Part shown: positions 22,209 through 33,737 of the stretch, in pieces
How the letters are laid out: every line of letters begins with the position of its first letter
Position numbering within the stretch: position 1 is the stretch's first letter
DNA from: Aphelenchoides besseyi
Lineage: Eukaryota > Nematoda > Chromadorea > Rhabditida > Aphelenchoididae
DNA: 64,000 nt
Direction of reading: 5' to 3'
Assembly: GCA_024699855.1 (NCBI GenBank)
Contig: JAMPIQ010000003.1
Span: forward strand, 2,914,001-2,978,000
Translations under genes and position numbers: made by a program
Notes under the pieces: generated by a model
What the model was told of the DNA's origin: nothing
What the model saw: the letters and a program-made list of their open reading frames with translations, nothing else
Database searches by the model: none

Positions 22209-24246
22209 CAACTATAAATGTGTTTCTATCATAAACATTTCAATTTGATTGAATAGTTGATAACAGCATTAATTGACATTCAGATTTCCATACTTTCAGG
22301 GCCGCAACTTGCGATCTCCCTGTAGTTCTTGGCCGGGAATTAGCATTCAAGGTTTTCAGAAGTCACTTCAATTGTTTAATCTTTACAGATTTAACAAGGA
22401 GCTAAGAATATTCAATAACTGTGTTTCTGAAAACACAACTCTCGAATAAGGTTGAAGTCGTGAATTCAATTGTCCTGAAATTTAACGTCCGATTTGAGGC
22501 CAATTAAGAGCTTTTGTCGTTGATCAGTCTCGACGTTCAGATTTGCACGCTTAGCAGGTTACAGTAATTTCTAAGCGACGTAATTAAATCAAAGTGCATG
22601 GTGCAAAAAATCAAAATCTTTTTTATTCGTTCGTTGACTGCTGAATTGGATATTGTTCCTAATTGACAGTTTCGACGACATCATTAATCAGATTTGTCAA
22701 TTGAGTTTGCGACAACCTCCAATCCAACTTGTGGAGTCATGACTAACTTTTTCATCACGTCTTTTCGTAATTCCAACTCTGTCGGGAAACGGAAACAACT
22801 TTCTTACAAAGTCGACAACCGCAACATCGCGCATCCGATCAGATTAGAAGTCAACCAAAACCTCTCAAACTGTTTACTTGGTTTCTATAGAATCCATAAT
22901 ATTCATTTCCGATCAAGAAGATAACTATTAACTGAGTAACAAATTTAACGCAAAACGAAGTTTATTCGAAAGAAATCGAACTATTTCAATTATTGTAAGC
23001 AAATTTAACTTGAAAAGCATCATATCCAAAAGCTCAATTAGAACTTTCTCTTACCGTAAGCTCCGGGCGAAGAATCGTAGACGACGTAATTGTGACTTTT
23101 TCTAAAACATCAGAAATTAATTTCATACCAAATATCGACTTAGTTAATGAGATGAGACAGAAAAGAACTTCCAGACAACCAAAATGTTACTCTGACGTTC
23201 GATAACAACACGCTTTCCTCCCTTTTAAACCACTACACTACACGGACACTGAGTTGCATGATCTCAGTTGCCGTTTCATGTTTATTTTTTTGGTTCACTG
23301 CAAAAGATCAAGAGGCGCGAAAGTGAGCACAAAAAAGACCGTTGATTTGTTTTGTACGGCCGACAGTAAGAGAAGTTTTGTTTGCGCTCACCCATCAACT
23401 AAGTCGATTGCTCAAGAACAGAAAAGCGAAGTGTTGCTGATAACTTACTACCGAGTGAACAGCTCAAAACAACCGGTTATAAAGTGAAGATGGTTCATCG
23501 CCGTCTTCACGATTTCCCCCCGGTGCTACAAATGTTGGCGGCCATCTTCATGATGGAAGCCAACGAGCGCAGGCGCAGGAATCACCGCCGCAGAATGAAG
23601 GGTTGGAGGTACCGGCACCCCCGGTACATCCGACCCGGATTTCCGCGGTGGTAAATCTGCGTCTTAAACAATACGGGTAGGGGGAGGCGAACACCCGGTG
23701 ATGAATTTTTGGAAAGCCTCTCCCGCGAGGCCAAAAATCTGCAAATATGAGCAGTTATAGGAGAAAAATCCTGCTCTTACCCTCAAGAAATGCAAGTGAA
23801 AGCGGTTTTCTGTGCATATGTACAGTTGATCTAAAAACCGTAGATTAGTAGTTAGTCAAACGACAAGCTCATTTGACAATGCTTTTCAAGTTAAATTTGA
23901 GTTTTTTTTGATGAAATTAACTCGTAAAAACCTTCTGAAAATAAAAGAAACGAATGGACCACAGCGAATAAACTAGAGAAGAGCGACTGGAGCAAACGAA
24001 AGCGACTGACAAGCGGTGGACATGCGCGTGAGCAAACGCTCGAATGACCAGCGAGCTGAGGGACAAATGCCGTCGAGAGCAAATGGCAAGAAGTAACGCT
24101 GCTTAGACGTTGAGTTTCTCTTTAAAATATAGGATGTGACTGTCATTTATATAAGAAAAATTTTCAATAATGCAGAAAAATGTGGAAAATGAGTTGAAAA
24201 AAAGGTAAAAAAGGACCGAAAATGACATTGATGAAAACGTGTTATA
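22209..24246. other. AT-rich interval with a few exon-like stretches
   Basis: A minus-strand stretch near 22684-22780 reads FPTELELRKDVMKKLVMTPQ and VGLEVVANSIDKSD before a stop and could be a gene end. Another near 23050-23105 reads KSHNYVVYDSSPGAYGKRKF. Neither could be built into a gene. A GC-rich 54-codon frame at 23491-23655 is listed separately. The rest (23770-24246) is AT-rich with no gene. Confidence 0.3.
23491..23655 (+). CDS. Possible 54-residue Arg-rich protein
   Basis: An ATG-started frame (MVHRRLHDFPPVLQMLAAIF, then MMEANERRRRNHRRRMKG and WRYRHPRYIRPGFPRW) has about one quarter Arg/His and is far richer in G+C than its surroundings. A TTATAAAG lies just upstream (about 23477). 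A hairpin-forming GGGGAGGC...GCCTCTCCC pair follows at 23690-23730. It could be a small basic protein gene or part of an old repeat. No family recognised. Confidence 0.35.
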
Positions 24247-25003
24247 CAGGGTGTCTCAAAAAAAGGGCAATCGTGCTGTAACTTTTCAACCACCATTGTA
24301 TGAAGATTCTGTAAAAAGAAACTAAGGTTTTTTGGCCGCGGAGTCGATTGGTCTAATTTTCTGCCGGATCGGACAAGTCCGCAGGCTGCTATGGACAATT
24401 TTGTACCTCCAAGCGAGTTTAACGCTGCGAGTTTTTGCATAAATTTACAAACGCTGCTTCCCATTCCTCATTTTTGTCTTCCTTTTTTTAAAGCGCTGGC
24501 GGTATCAATAATCAAAGCGAGACAAAAATGGCGTGACGTCGTTATGTCACTTGATGCATGGACTTGATTACAGATTAATTATAACAATTTAAGATTACAG
24601 TTTGTTAACAAGATGTTCAATGTGGCCTCCGTGTTCCCGTACTACCAAAGCAATGCGCTTAAGAAACTCATTAGCCCACAAATTGCACAATGGAATCTTG
24701 TGCCCTAGTTCTTCCCATGCTTCCAAAATCCGGATTGTCATGAGTGAATTGATAACGACTGACCGACATAACGAAGACAGAAATGAATGGGAAGCAGCGT
24801 TTGTAAATTTATGCAAAAACTCGCAGCGTTAAACTCGCTTGGAGATACAAAATTGTCCATAGCAGCCTGCGGACTTGTCCGATCCGGCAGAAAATTAGAC
24901 CAATCGACTCCGCGGCCAAAAAACCTTAGTTTCTTTTTACAGAATCTTCATACAATGGTGGTTGAAAAGTTACAGCACGATTGCCCTTTTTTGAGACACC
25001 CTG
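24247..25003. mobile_element. Palindromic non-autonomous Tc1/mariner-type element (copy 1)
   Basis: A 757-bp element flanked by TA at 24245-24246 and 25004-25005. Its arms (about 24247-24485 and 24776-25003) are nearly perfect inverted repeats starting CAGGGTGTCTC. The unique middle holds, on the minus strand (24595-24816), a short frame ending WANEFLKRIALVVREHGGHI then EHLVNKL, which resembles the C-terminal end of a Tc1/mariner-superfamily transposase. No catalytic part remains, so movement would need an enzyme in trans. A 759-bp near-identical copy lies at 52360-53118. Confidence 0.9.
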
Positions 25004-25005
25004 TA

Positions 25006-26174
25006 GAAAGCCCCTTTTTATACTATTACTGTGTTTCTGAAAACACAACACACGTTTCGATTTGTCGAAAATCTCTTGGTATTTCAACGGCGACACATGT
25101 CTTTGATCGATTCCCATCCCGCCAATGTAAACAACCTTCGAAGATATCTGAATGTGCTAATTAAAAGGAATATAATTTGCAGAACAAACTGGTCGAGGAT
25201 AATCCAGAAGACTATCAGCATTTACGAACACATTCAGCTTGTCTTGCGCGTTCCTAAACTCATGTCTTATGCTTTTTATTTTCAATTACCGTGTAATCGA
25301 AGTTTGAATTAACTTCTCTTTTGATGACCTCCTCGACTTTTCCTATCAACGCGTTCATAGCAAAAAGACGCATAAATACGAGACCCATAAACATATTCTT
25401 CAACCGCTCAAGGAACGTCATTCGCGGCGTTGAAGTTGAGTGCAGATCGGGAACAAAACTTTGAGCTGAAGGCAAACCAATAAAACTGGAAGCCAAACTG
25501 GACAGTGGCATCGAGTAGACTGCGATATACTTCTTAAGAGCAATGGCCTCCAATAACCCCAATGAACATGGGTCTAAATAAGTGAGTGTAATATCTAGGT
25601 TCCTCACAACAAACCAAAGTACTCCAGAAGGGCCAAATCAAAGTTTTCCGCTTTCAGTCGTCTCATCATTTCCTTGTCGTGTAATTGGTCTAAATGTGAA
25701 TAACATTCTGATAGTATCTTCTTCTCACCTTCACAAGTTCTCGCAAACATTGCTCCAAATTGTCCAAAACACCCTAAAACGCTAACACTAAGATGATCGT
25801 GTGAGGAATAGTTACGTGTCGCAAAGCCTTGATCCAATCTTGAACGGTTTCATTCGACCAAACAAACTCGTGCATAAACCGTTGATCAAAATCGTTTTCA
25901 TACGATAATTCACGGGTAATCGTTCGCGCGTACTTAACGCCCGTTTCATTGAACTCCTTTGTTAGAATTGGTTGGTAATTGACCTAGAAATTTTCATTCA
26001 AATTCCCTTGATCAACCTACCACTTCATGACCAGCTTTAGCTAATTCGTCAGCCAACTTTCCCATGTAAATGACATGAGATCGCGAAAACCGACCGTTGT
26101 AAGCCAGAAACTTCAATCCATTGACACCATCAAAGCTTCCCAGTAAAATAAAAATGATTACAAGAACCTTCATT
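25006..26174 (-). pseudogene. UGT (copy 1), truncated beside the palindromic element
   Basis: N-terminal half of a UDP-glucuronosyltransferase: signal peptide MKVLVIIFILLGSFDGVNG, LKFLAYNGRFSRSHVIYMG, then exons with YQPILTKEFNETGVKYART, MRRLKAENFDLALLEYFG, LPSAQSFVPDLHSTSTPRM, FVNADSLLDYPRPV and KVVYIGGMGIDQRHVSPLKY. In relatives the sugar-binding half follows (SFGS, then a HxG...DQPRNA signature), but here the coding match stops and the palindromic element begins at 25003. No C-terminal half is found on the far side. The gene is therefore probably non-functional; normal relatives lie next to it at 26646-33737. Confidence 0.8.
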
Positions 26175-26645
26175 TTGTATCGATCAACACTTCTCTTCGT
26201 TTCACTTGCCAATCGACAACAAACATCAAGAGCTTATCATTCAGGAAGAAGCAGACAGAAAGAAGCGAAAGAGTATCACATCGATGCTATCAATTTGTGT
26301 TCAGTTTGAATTCTCAAATTTCAGAAAGTCCGAAAGTACAATCAAAAAAAGCAACTCGAGACTAAAGAGGTTTAACACATAAATAGATAACTTGTAAACT
26401 TGTAATCATCGTTAGTGCATTTGGAAGACTGAAACTGCTGTAACAAAACTGTGAGCGTTCACTAAAACGCTCGAATAGAAGAATATTCTTACAATTATAC
26501 TCCTAGTGGAAACATTCTTTTATTCGAGTGAAACCAAATTCCGTTCAAATGCTCTCGCTTATCAGTTCGTTTTTCTTCGTTAGTAGCTCATTGTTTCAAT
26601 TAGACTTAAAAGGTGCACAGTGTTTGCTTCTTTTTAGTGTCCAAA
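26175..26645. other. Divergent upstream region of UGT copies 1 and 2
   Basis: AT-rich interval between two UGT genes transcribed away from each other. No gene seen; it should contain the promoters of both. Confidence 0.5.
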
Positions 26646-28679
26646 ATGCGTTTGAAGTTTCTCGTCTTGAGTTTATTCCTGTCAGTCGTCTGTCAAAGTC
26701 AAGGCTTAAAAATTTTGCTCTACAGTCCCTATACTTCTAAAAGTCACATCAATTTTATGGACAAGATCAGTCACGTTTTGACATCTGCCGGACACACAAC
26801 GGTGGGTACAAAGCTGATTAATTAACATGTTGGTATTCGATCTTGAAGATCCAATACATACCATCGCTGTGCCAAAAAACCAGCTCTCTTCCTCATTATG
26901 GTCGTGTAATTCTTCGAGAATGTGATTTTCAAACTGACGTTGATTTGAGCACACTTTCCGAACAAGCGTGGAACGATTTGCAGAGTTTTAGGAATCTGTT
27001 TCAGGTAGCTCGATGTTGCTGTGTTTGCTCGACTTTGTTTTCAGTTGCTTTACAAGTACGTCGGACTGATTCAAACGTCATGTGAACATCTTCTCCAAGA
27101 CAACAAGACCATTGAGATGTTGCGCAATGAAAAAGTTTGACATTGCAATGTCGGAGATAATGGATCCATGTGGATTTATGTTGATGAGAAAGGCGGGAAT
27201 CAAGAAGTCGATTGCATTACACGCTTCGTATTTGCCCATTCATTGGCAAACCAACTTCGGTCTTCCCGCTTCTGTGAGCTTTGTGCCCGGTAAATACCCG
27301 GAGTTCTCTGTACAATAAGCATCACGTTCAGATATGCAAACGACCGCCATCCCACCATTCAGTTTTGTTGAACGAGTTAAAGCTCAACTTTTCTATTGGT
27401 TTGGGCATTTCGTAATCTATGGCATTTTTCGAGACAGCTACGCGCAGTTGGAATATCTCGTGGAAGATAATTACAATGTTGAGGTTTGTTTTTGAAACAC
27501 TCTTGACCACGAAATTTCTTTTCGGACGCGATCTGCAACGCTTCTTTCCTGATGGTGAACACGGACGAGTTTGTTGAGTTTCCAAGACCCACTAGTCATA
27601 AGATTATCAGGTAGAGTAGCAGAATAAACAATGAAACGGTCGATTTCAGCATTGCCGGAATTGACATGGCGTACACGTTGAAGAATAGAAAGGGATTGGA
27701 CAAAGTGATTTGTTTCTTTCAAGCTAATCAGACATCTCATTGCAGCATCACCACAGTCTTCTTGAGAACTCAGCTAAAGGAGTTGTTTTGGTTTCTTTTG
27801 GATCTGTGGCGAGTAGTTGCAAGATGCCCAATGAGACGAAAACAATCGTTTCTTGAAATGTTTGCCGCCTTTCCAGAAATCGATTTCATTTGGAAGTACG
27901 AAGTTGAAGACGGAATTGGAAGTGCTTTGAAGAATTTGATGATCGAAAAATGGATTCCACAGCCGGATTTGTTGTGTTGGTTGCTCGCGAATAAGCGTCG
28001 CTAATCCATTGGGTAATTTCAGCTCATCCCAAACTATTGGCCTTCATTACACATAAGTTTCTAATAACAAGCGTTTTCAGCTATCAAAGCAAACTGTTGC
28101 TTAAACGAGTCCGTTTAAGCGTTTTTGTTGAAGAATAGCTGAGAACGTTCAATATACAAACAATTCTACATGCAGGAATGAACAGTATTACTGAAGCCAC
28201 GTACTTGGGCGTCCCACTAATTGCCGTCCCACTTTTTGCCGATCAGCCGCGTAATGCCGCTATGATTCGTCGGAAGAAAGTTGGAGTTGTGATCGACAAA
28301 AGAAACCTGACGGCCGTTTCACTGATCGAAGCTGTTCGTTCAGTTGTCTACAATTCAATGTATGTTCCGAATTACAATTCAGTATTCAATAAGTGAATTC
28401 AGGTACAAAGAAAACGCTCAGAAGTTGGCGGAGATCCTCGCTGCAAAGACGAGTCCAGATGAAAGATTAGTCAAATCTACCGAGTTTGCAGCCCGTTTTG
28501 ACGTCCACGAACATCTGGATCTGCCGGGTCGTCATTTGAGTGTTGTGGAGTATTACAATTTGGATGTCTTGGCTTTTGTCTCCATTTCTGTTTCACTATT
28601 CATATTCACTGCTTACAAATTGCTTCGTGTCACCTTCTACTTATGTTTGTGGAGAGCACAAAAGTCTAAAAGTGAATAA
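26646..28679 (+). CDS. UDP-glucuronosyltransferase (copy 2), damaged or with sequence errors
   Basis: Phase II detoxification enzyme moving glucuronic acid or glucose from UDP-sugar to small lipophilic molecules in the ER lumen. Signal peptide MRLKFLVLSLFLSVVCQSQG; acceptor-binding half includes IMDPCGFMLMRKAGIKKSI and LPASVSFVPG; donor half includes GVVLVSFGSVASSCKMPNET, WIPQPDLL, LGVPLIAVPLFADQPRNAAM; C-terminal anchor LDVLAFVSISVSLFIFTAYK and a Lys tail. Two faults: a one-base excess in an A run at 27839-27842 breaks the frame after MPNETK, and the exon ending AFITH (about 28052) lacks a normal GT donor, where relatives have HG/GTAAGT. It may be a young pseudogene. Confidence 0.75.
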
Positions 28680-28910
28680 ACATTTGAACTGTTTATTTGT
28701 GGGATGAATATTAGAGAGATGTTGTTCTGCTCAAGTCGTGTTCTCTTATCGTTTTCGGTCACTGAGCGCTTTTTGATTCGCACTTTGAAGCATATTGTCG
28801 TATAGTTTGTGTTCGACAAGCATTTGCGCTCAATTTAAGGCGGGTCTATGATTTCAAAAGAACTGTGATATAAAGCGACGTTCTTGAAGTCAAACTTTAT
28901 TTCATTGAAG

Positions 28911-30848
28911 ATGCTTGTACGGCAATTGATTTGCTTTCTTTTGTTTGTAACCTCCGCGTGGGGATTGAAATTCTTCTTCTACAACCCCCGATCAACTCGT
29001 TCGCACGTCAATTTCGTGAACAAAATCATAACCGTTTTTGACGGATGCTGGACACGAAGTCGTAAGTGAAAGTTCTATGAATTGAAGGTGTCGTATAGGT
29101 GAGTTACAATCCGGAAATTTCGAAAGACTTTGGATCGACATACAATCACAAAAAGGCCCGTGTGATTGAATGGGAAGTGCCGTTTGAGCCGAAGGTTTCT
29201 GTGGACAATTTGAATCAGAACGAATGGGAAATGGGCGCTTCGATGTCCGAAATCATGGGAGTATGTTTCTTGTACTCTTATGTTAGAGTTTGTTTAGGAA
29301 ATCGCACGGATCTTCAAACACTTTGGAAAAGCTTGTGATTATCAGTTGAGGGACGAAAAGTTGATGGCAACACTACGAGCAGAGAAATTCGATCTCGGTA
29401 GTGGATTCTCGCTGACCGAGTGACAATCGTTTTCAGGACTATCGGAGTTCTTCGATCCCTGTGGATTTGGAATCATGAAGAAGATTGGATTAACCAACAC
29501 GGTCGGAATGATGACCACCACATTGCCACCAATTGCAATCGGAATGCTCGGGATTCCGTCGATGAGCAGCTTTGTTCCCGACATGACAATGCCGTTGATT
29601 CCGCCGTTCGGATTCATTGGGCGATTGAAAATTCAGTTGATCAACATAATCGGAAAATATGTCAGCTTCAACTATCTTCTTAGTCATGTACAGGACGCTT
29701 TTGATGCTCACAACTTGAACATCACAATCGACAACGTTTTTGCAGACTCATCTCTGTTTTTAATCAACAACGACGAGTATGTAGACGATCTGAGAAGGTA
29801 ATCTCGTTGTTTAGGTTAATCGATTTCCCACAACCGATTAGCTACAAGATGATTCCAATTGCTGGAGTCGGTTTGGCTAAGAATCTGGCCAATCCAAAGA
29901 AACTGGAGACGGTAAACAACCCGATTTCTATCGCAACAATCCTTCTGCATTTTAGAACCTTCAGAAAGCTTTCGACAGCTCTGTGAAGGGCGTAGTGTAC
30001 ATCTCGTTTGGCAGCGTTGCAAACGCCTACAAGATGCCAGCAAAGACGAAACAAGCATTTTTGGATGCTGTTCGTGCATTTCCGGACATCACATTTCTGT
30101 TCAAATATGAGAGAGATGATTTGACTGAAGGGAAACCGAAAAATTTGATTTTATCAAAATGGTTCTCTCAACCAGATATTTTGGGTTGGTAGCTAAACAG
30201 TCGCAGATTCATAACGATTGGAATTTAGCTCAACCGAAACTACTCGCTTTTGTTACTCACGCCGGTAAGTTGCCTTCACAAAGGCACTATCACATTTCAA
30301 GGCGGCAATTCAATGACCGAAGCACATTTCTCGGGAGTTCCAGTAGTGGCAATTCCACTGGTGAGATGATCTACGAAATCGAACCAAGAGTTTTTGTTTA
30401 GTTTACTGATCAACCACGAAACGCTCTGCTAGCCAAGTTTCGCGGAGTTGGAATCATCGTGAGTAAACAGAACATAACACGTGATGCACTGGTCGAAGCA
30501 ATCCACGAGATAATAACCAACTCAAAGTAATCGCACTTATCGATTGCGACTAATGACCTTTTCAGTTACAAACAAAACGCGATCGATTTGGCCAAAATGG
30601 TCAGAGATAAACCGATGAACGCGGACGAGAGGGTCCTCAAATATCTCGCTTTTGCCGCCAAATACGAAGATGTGGCGAAGAACATGGACTTGCCCGGTCG
30701 TTACATGAGCACAATCGAGTTCTACAACATCGACGTTTTTGCCTTTCTCTTCACTGCCTTCATATTGACTCTGCTCACCATTGTCTTCTCTGTTCGAATT
30801 GCCATTCGACTTTGTCTCAAAAACAATCAAAAGAATAAAACTGAATGA
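28911..30848 (+). CDS. UDP-glucuronosyltransferase (copy 3)
   Basis: Same family and role as its neighbours. Signal peptide MLVRQLICFLLFVTSAWG, then FFYNPRSTRSHVNFVNKI. A run of five T at 29035-29039 breaks the frame; with four the sequence reads VLTDAGHEV as in relatives. Everything downstream joins in frame over short introns: MSEIMG, FFDPCGFGIMKKIGLTNTV, IPSMSSFVPDMTMPLIPPFG, FPQPISYKMIPIAGVGLA, VKGVVYISFGSVANAYKMP, WFSQPDIL, LLAFVTHAGGNSMTEAHFSG, VAIPLFTDQPRNAL, then anchor IDVFAFLFTAFILTLLTIVF and Lys-rich tail. Because all else is intact the extra T is probably a sequence error. Confidence 0.85.
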
Positions 30849-30919
30849 TCAAATAAACGAACTTCTTCTCAACGAGTTTATTCAAACGACAGACACTTTT
30901 GATTCATTGGGTTCGGATC

Positions 30920-31181
30920 TCATTTCTTCTTTGATGCCGTGAGTGCATCGAACCACCCTTTTGGTTTCGGTAGAGGAGCTTTCGGACCGAACAGAAAGTC
31001 GAGATAACGCATACGGAAAGCCACAGTGAAGAAAACCAAAAACGTGACGAACAAAAAGAGGATCATCTGAATCGAAAAGTAAAAGAAAGCTGTGACTCAA
31101 ATTCTCACCGTCAAATACGACTGACCAACTTTGATGGATCTGACGATCAAAATGAACAAAAAGCATAGTTTTCATTTTCAA
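30920..31181 (-). CDS. Possible small single-pass membrane protein
   Basis: The second exon (30920-31066) reads MILFLFVTFLVFFTVAFRMR, YLDFLFGPKAPLPKPKGWFD and ALTASKKK, a membrane segment plus a short basic tail, and is preceded by a GT...AG intron of about 42 nt and a hydrophobic exon (LCFLFILIVRSIKVGQSYLT). The start codon is unclear. The same exon is also fully open in another frame, so the choice is an inference from composition. It is divergent from the LIM gene, whose start is 20 bp away. Confidence 0.35.
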
Positions 31182-31200
31182 TTGAAACGTTCAGACGATG

Positions 31201-31734
31201 ATGTTGACAAAGAAAATTCGTCCGTGGCTTCGTCGTTGTGTTGTTTGCGATGAGAAGATTGGACAGGAAGAAGCGATTCTAATCAACGACTCGGTGAGTA
31301 GAAACACTCAATCTTTTCAAGCAGTTCTTTAGGTCTTTCATCTTCGTCATTTCAAGTGTTGTACTTGTCAACAAGAGATTGCCGATCAATTTCACGTTTT
31401 GGATCAGGATCGCGTTTCCTGTGTTTCTTGCTACGTGAGTCACTTTGCTCCACGATGTTCAAGTGAGTTGAAGACTACCGCATTAACTTTCTTGTTCAGG
31501 TTGTTTTAAAGGAATTCTGGACGACTGTGTTCGGGCGTCTGGTCGTTATTTTCACTCCAAATGCTTCAAATGTCAAGAGTTGGTTCACACTGTTTTACAT
31601 TCTCAACATTTGGTTTCAGTTGTGGACTTCTGTTGACTGATGAGTTCTTGGTCGATAGTGACGGCAACTTCTTGGATCGTGATTGTTTTTGGCAACGTCG
31701 TTTGTTGAAGTTTGTTGCAAAGTCTCGTCATTAA
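31201..31734 (+). CDS. Two-LIM-domain protein
   Basis: LIM domains are paired zinc fingers that bind proteins, often at adhesion sites, the cytoskeleton or in the nucleus. After MLTKKIRPWLRR comes LIM 1: CVVCDEKIG...FHLRHFKCCTCQQEI...CVSCYVSHFAPRC; LIM 2 follows at once: CSSCFKGILDD...FHSKCFKCQ-DCG...DRDCFWQRR. Each has the expected eight Cys/His/Asp zinc ligands. Three short introns (39-50 nt) join in frame; one splits the codon just before CFKG. The protein is about 130 residues with nothing beyond the two LIM domains. Confidence 0.8.
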
Positions 31735-31745
31735 ATGAGTTTATT

Positions 31746-33737
31746 CTATTGACCATCGACACTTGTTACGGTTTCGGTTTTCGACTTCTGCAAACGACGT
31801 CTGATGCATCGGACGAAGAGACGAGTAATGAAAAAGGACAACAAGATTACGAGAGTTAAAACGACTACACAGAACAAGTAGACGTCGATGTTGTAGAAAA
31901 CGAAGGTCGACAGATGTCTTCCCGGGATGTCGAGTTTCGAGTGCAAATCGAATTTAGCTGCCAATTCGGCGTATTTAACGAACGTCTCATCGGCATTCAT
32001 TGGTTTTGCAGCAATGACTTTAGCCATCTCTTTTGCGTTTTGACGATAACTGGAACAACAATCATCGAGAGATCTTACGCAAATCATACCTAGGGTTGTC
32101 TATAATCTCGCGCATTGCGTTAACGATATTCTCGGTGGTCAAATTCTTTGCGTCGAGTTGTACACCAATTTTGCGAAACTCGACAAGAATCGCGTTTCTC
32201 GGTTGATCTGCGAAAAGTGGACAAACGATCAACGGCGTTCCGATAGTTGACGCTTCGATGATCGAATTCGCGCCGCCTGTAAGCTCTGATTTGAAGTGAA
32301 TGCATTCAACTTACCGTGAGTCAAGAACGCCAACATTTTCGGGTGAGCTAGCAAGTCAGTTTGCGCCAACCACGGCGAAGTGATCAGATTCGGATGTTTC
32401 TTCGCAAAATCGTTTTCCTTCTCGTATTTCCACAAGAAAGTAACTTCGGGAAAATGATCAAAAGCAGAAAGGAAGGCTTCTTTTGTTTCTTGTGGCATCA
32501 AATAACTCGGGGCATTGTAAAATAAAAAATTATTTGAATTTTTAGTCAAAACTTATCGTTCCAAATGATATCAATACGACCCCCTTCTTGCTACTGTCCA
32601 TAATCGTCTGATACTCCTGAAGATCTACGTTATTTGAAAAGACTAATTTGTTCTTACATCAGCCAGTGGTTTCGGTTTTGAAAGTCCGGTGCCGCCAATG
32701 TAAACGATTTTGTCGCTGAGTGGACGTGGGTATTCGAGAAATTGATCTAAACTCTAATTGAAAATATTTGAAATTCCCGAAATACCTGTGTTTACAAAGT
32801 AAAGATTAGCTTCTTGGGATTTCTTCTGTAACTATTGTTCAGTTTAAAAGAAGATCATAAACATACCATTAGGTTGAATTCTTTGCCAAAATGTATTTCA
32901 GCTAACGGTTGATAAGATCCAAACATTTTATTGCTCCACATCCAAGTTCCAACTGTGTCGAAAATCACGTTAATCAAACGCTCCTCGAAGCTCAATGGCG
33001 GGTAATCGGTGCTCATCATCGACGGCAAGTAAGACGAAACCGACGGAATACCAATTGACGACGTGAGCATTTGAGGGAGAGGAAAAGCGTAAAGCATCGC
33101 AAAATGCTTGACCTTAACTTTTTCCAACAGCAACAGTCCGCAATTGTCTAATGGTTCCGTTAAGCCAAGATCGTACTGTTCGTCTCTAAGTTGTGCCATC
33201 AACTTTTCATCGTTTAATTGTTCTGAAAGATAGGTTGGTTATTCTTATATTCACAATCTACCTGAACACGCGTCGACAAAGAACTTCGATATGTGGTTAT
33301 TTTGAGCCATCATTTGCATAAAGTTTTTCTTCACCCAAAGATCTTTTCCGAGTTCCAACCAATCCACGGCGATCGAACCATCGGGCTCTCGGAGAATAAC
33401 CTTGGAGAATTTGGTGCCCGTGTTATTGAATAGTTTGTTGAGAATTGGTTGATAAGTGACCTAAAAAAGAAGAAGTAATGTGCAAAAAGAATCAGACATA
33501 CAACTTCATGACCGCCCTTCTGAACCAGAATATCGGCGAGTTTTCCAACATAATTTACGTGACTAACTTAGACAATGATTATCGTTAAATTGAAGACAAC
33601 AAACCTTAATCCATACCTAAAAATGAAAAGTTATCGCTGTTAAAGAAAACATCGACATACCGTGGACTGTAAAACAAGATTTTCAAGCCATCAGTTGAAA
33701 GAAAAAACGACAACAGAAATAAAAGTGAAAAGTTCAT
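31746..33737 (-). CDS. UDP-glucuronosyltransferase (copy 4), with an AT-AC bounded insert
   Basis: Same role as the other UGTs. Signal peptide MNFSLLFLLSFFLSTDG, then LKILFYSPR, SHVNYVGKLADILVQKGGHE, LTEPLDNCGLLLLEKVK, IPSVSSYLPSMMSTDYPPLS, FLEYPRPLSDKIVYIGGTGL, KKGVVLISFGT, APSYLMPQETKEAFLSAF, DLLAHPKMLAFLTH, a DQPRNA signature and a membrane anchor IDVYLFCVVVLTLVILLSF. Between SFGT and NAPSYLMP lies a 40-nt stretch (32517-32556) that begins ATAAGT and ends TTTTAC on the coding strand; it contains a stop, and removing exactly it aligns the protein to copies 2 and 3 without gap. No GT-AG alternative keeps the frame. The other introns are ordinary GT-AG. Confidence 0.82.

Noticed and set aside
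22400..25050. Shared 21-base CTGTGTTTCTGAAAACACAAC at about 22420 and 25030
   Set aside because: It is partly self-complementary and short; no wider similarity surrounds it, so it is probably chance or a tiny repeat.
26646..33737. UGT cluster as an operon
   Set aside because: Orientation changes within the cluster and intergenic distances are too large or divergent for trans-spliced polycistrons.
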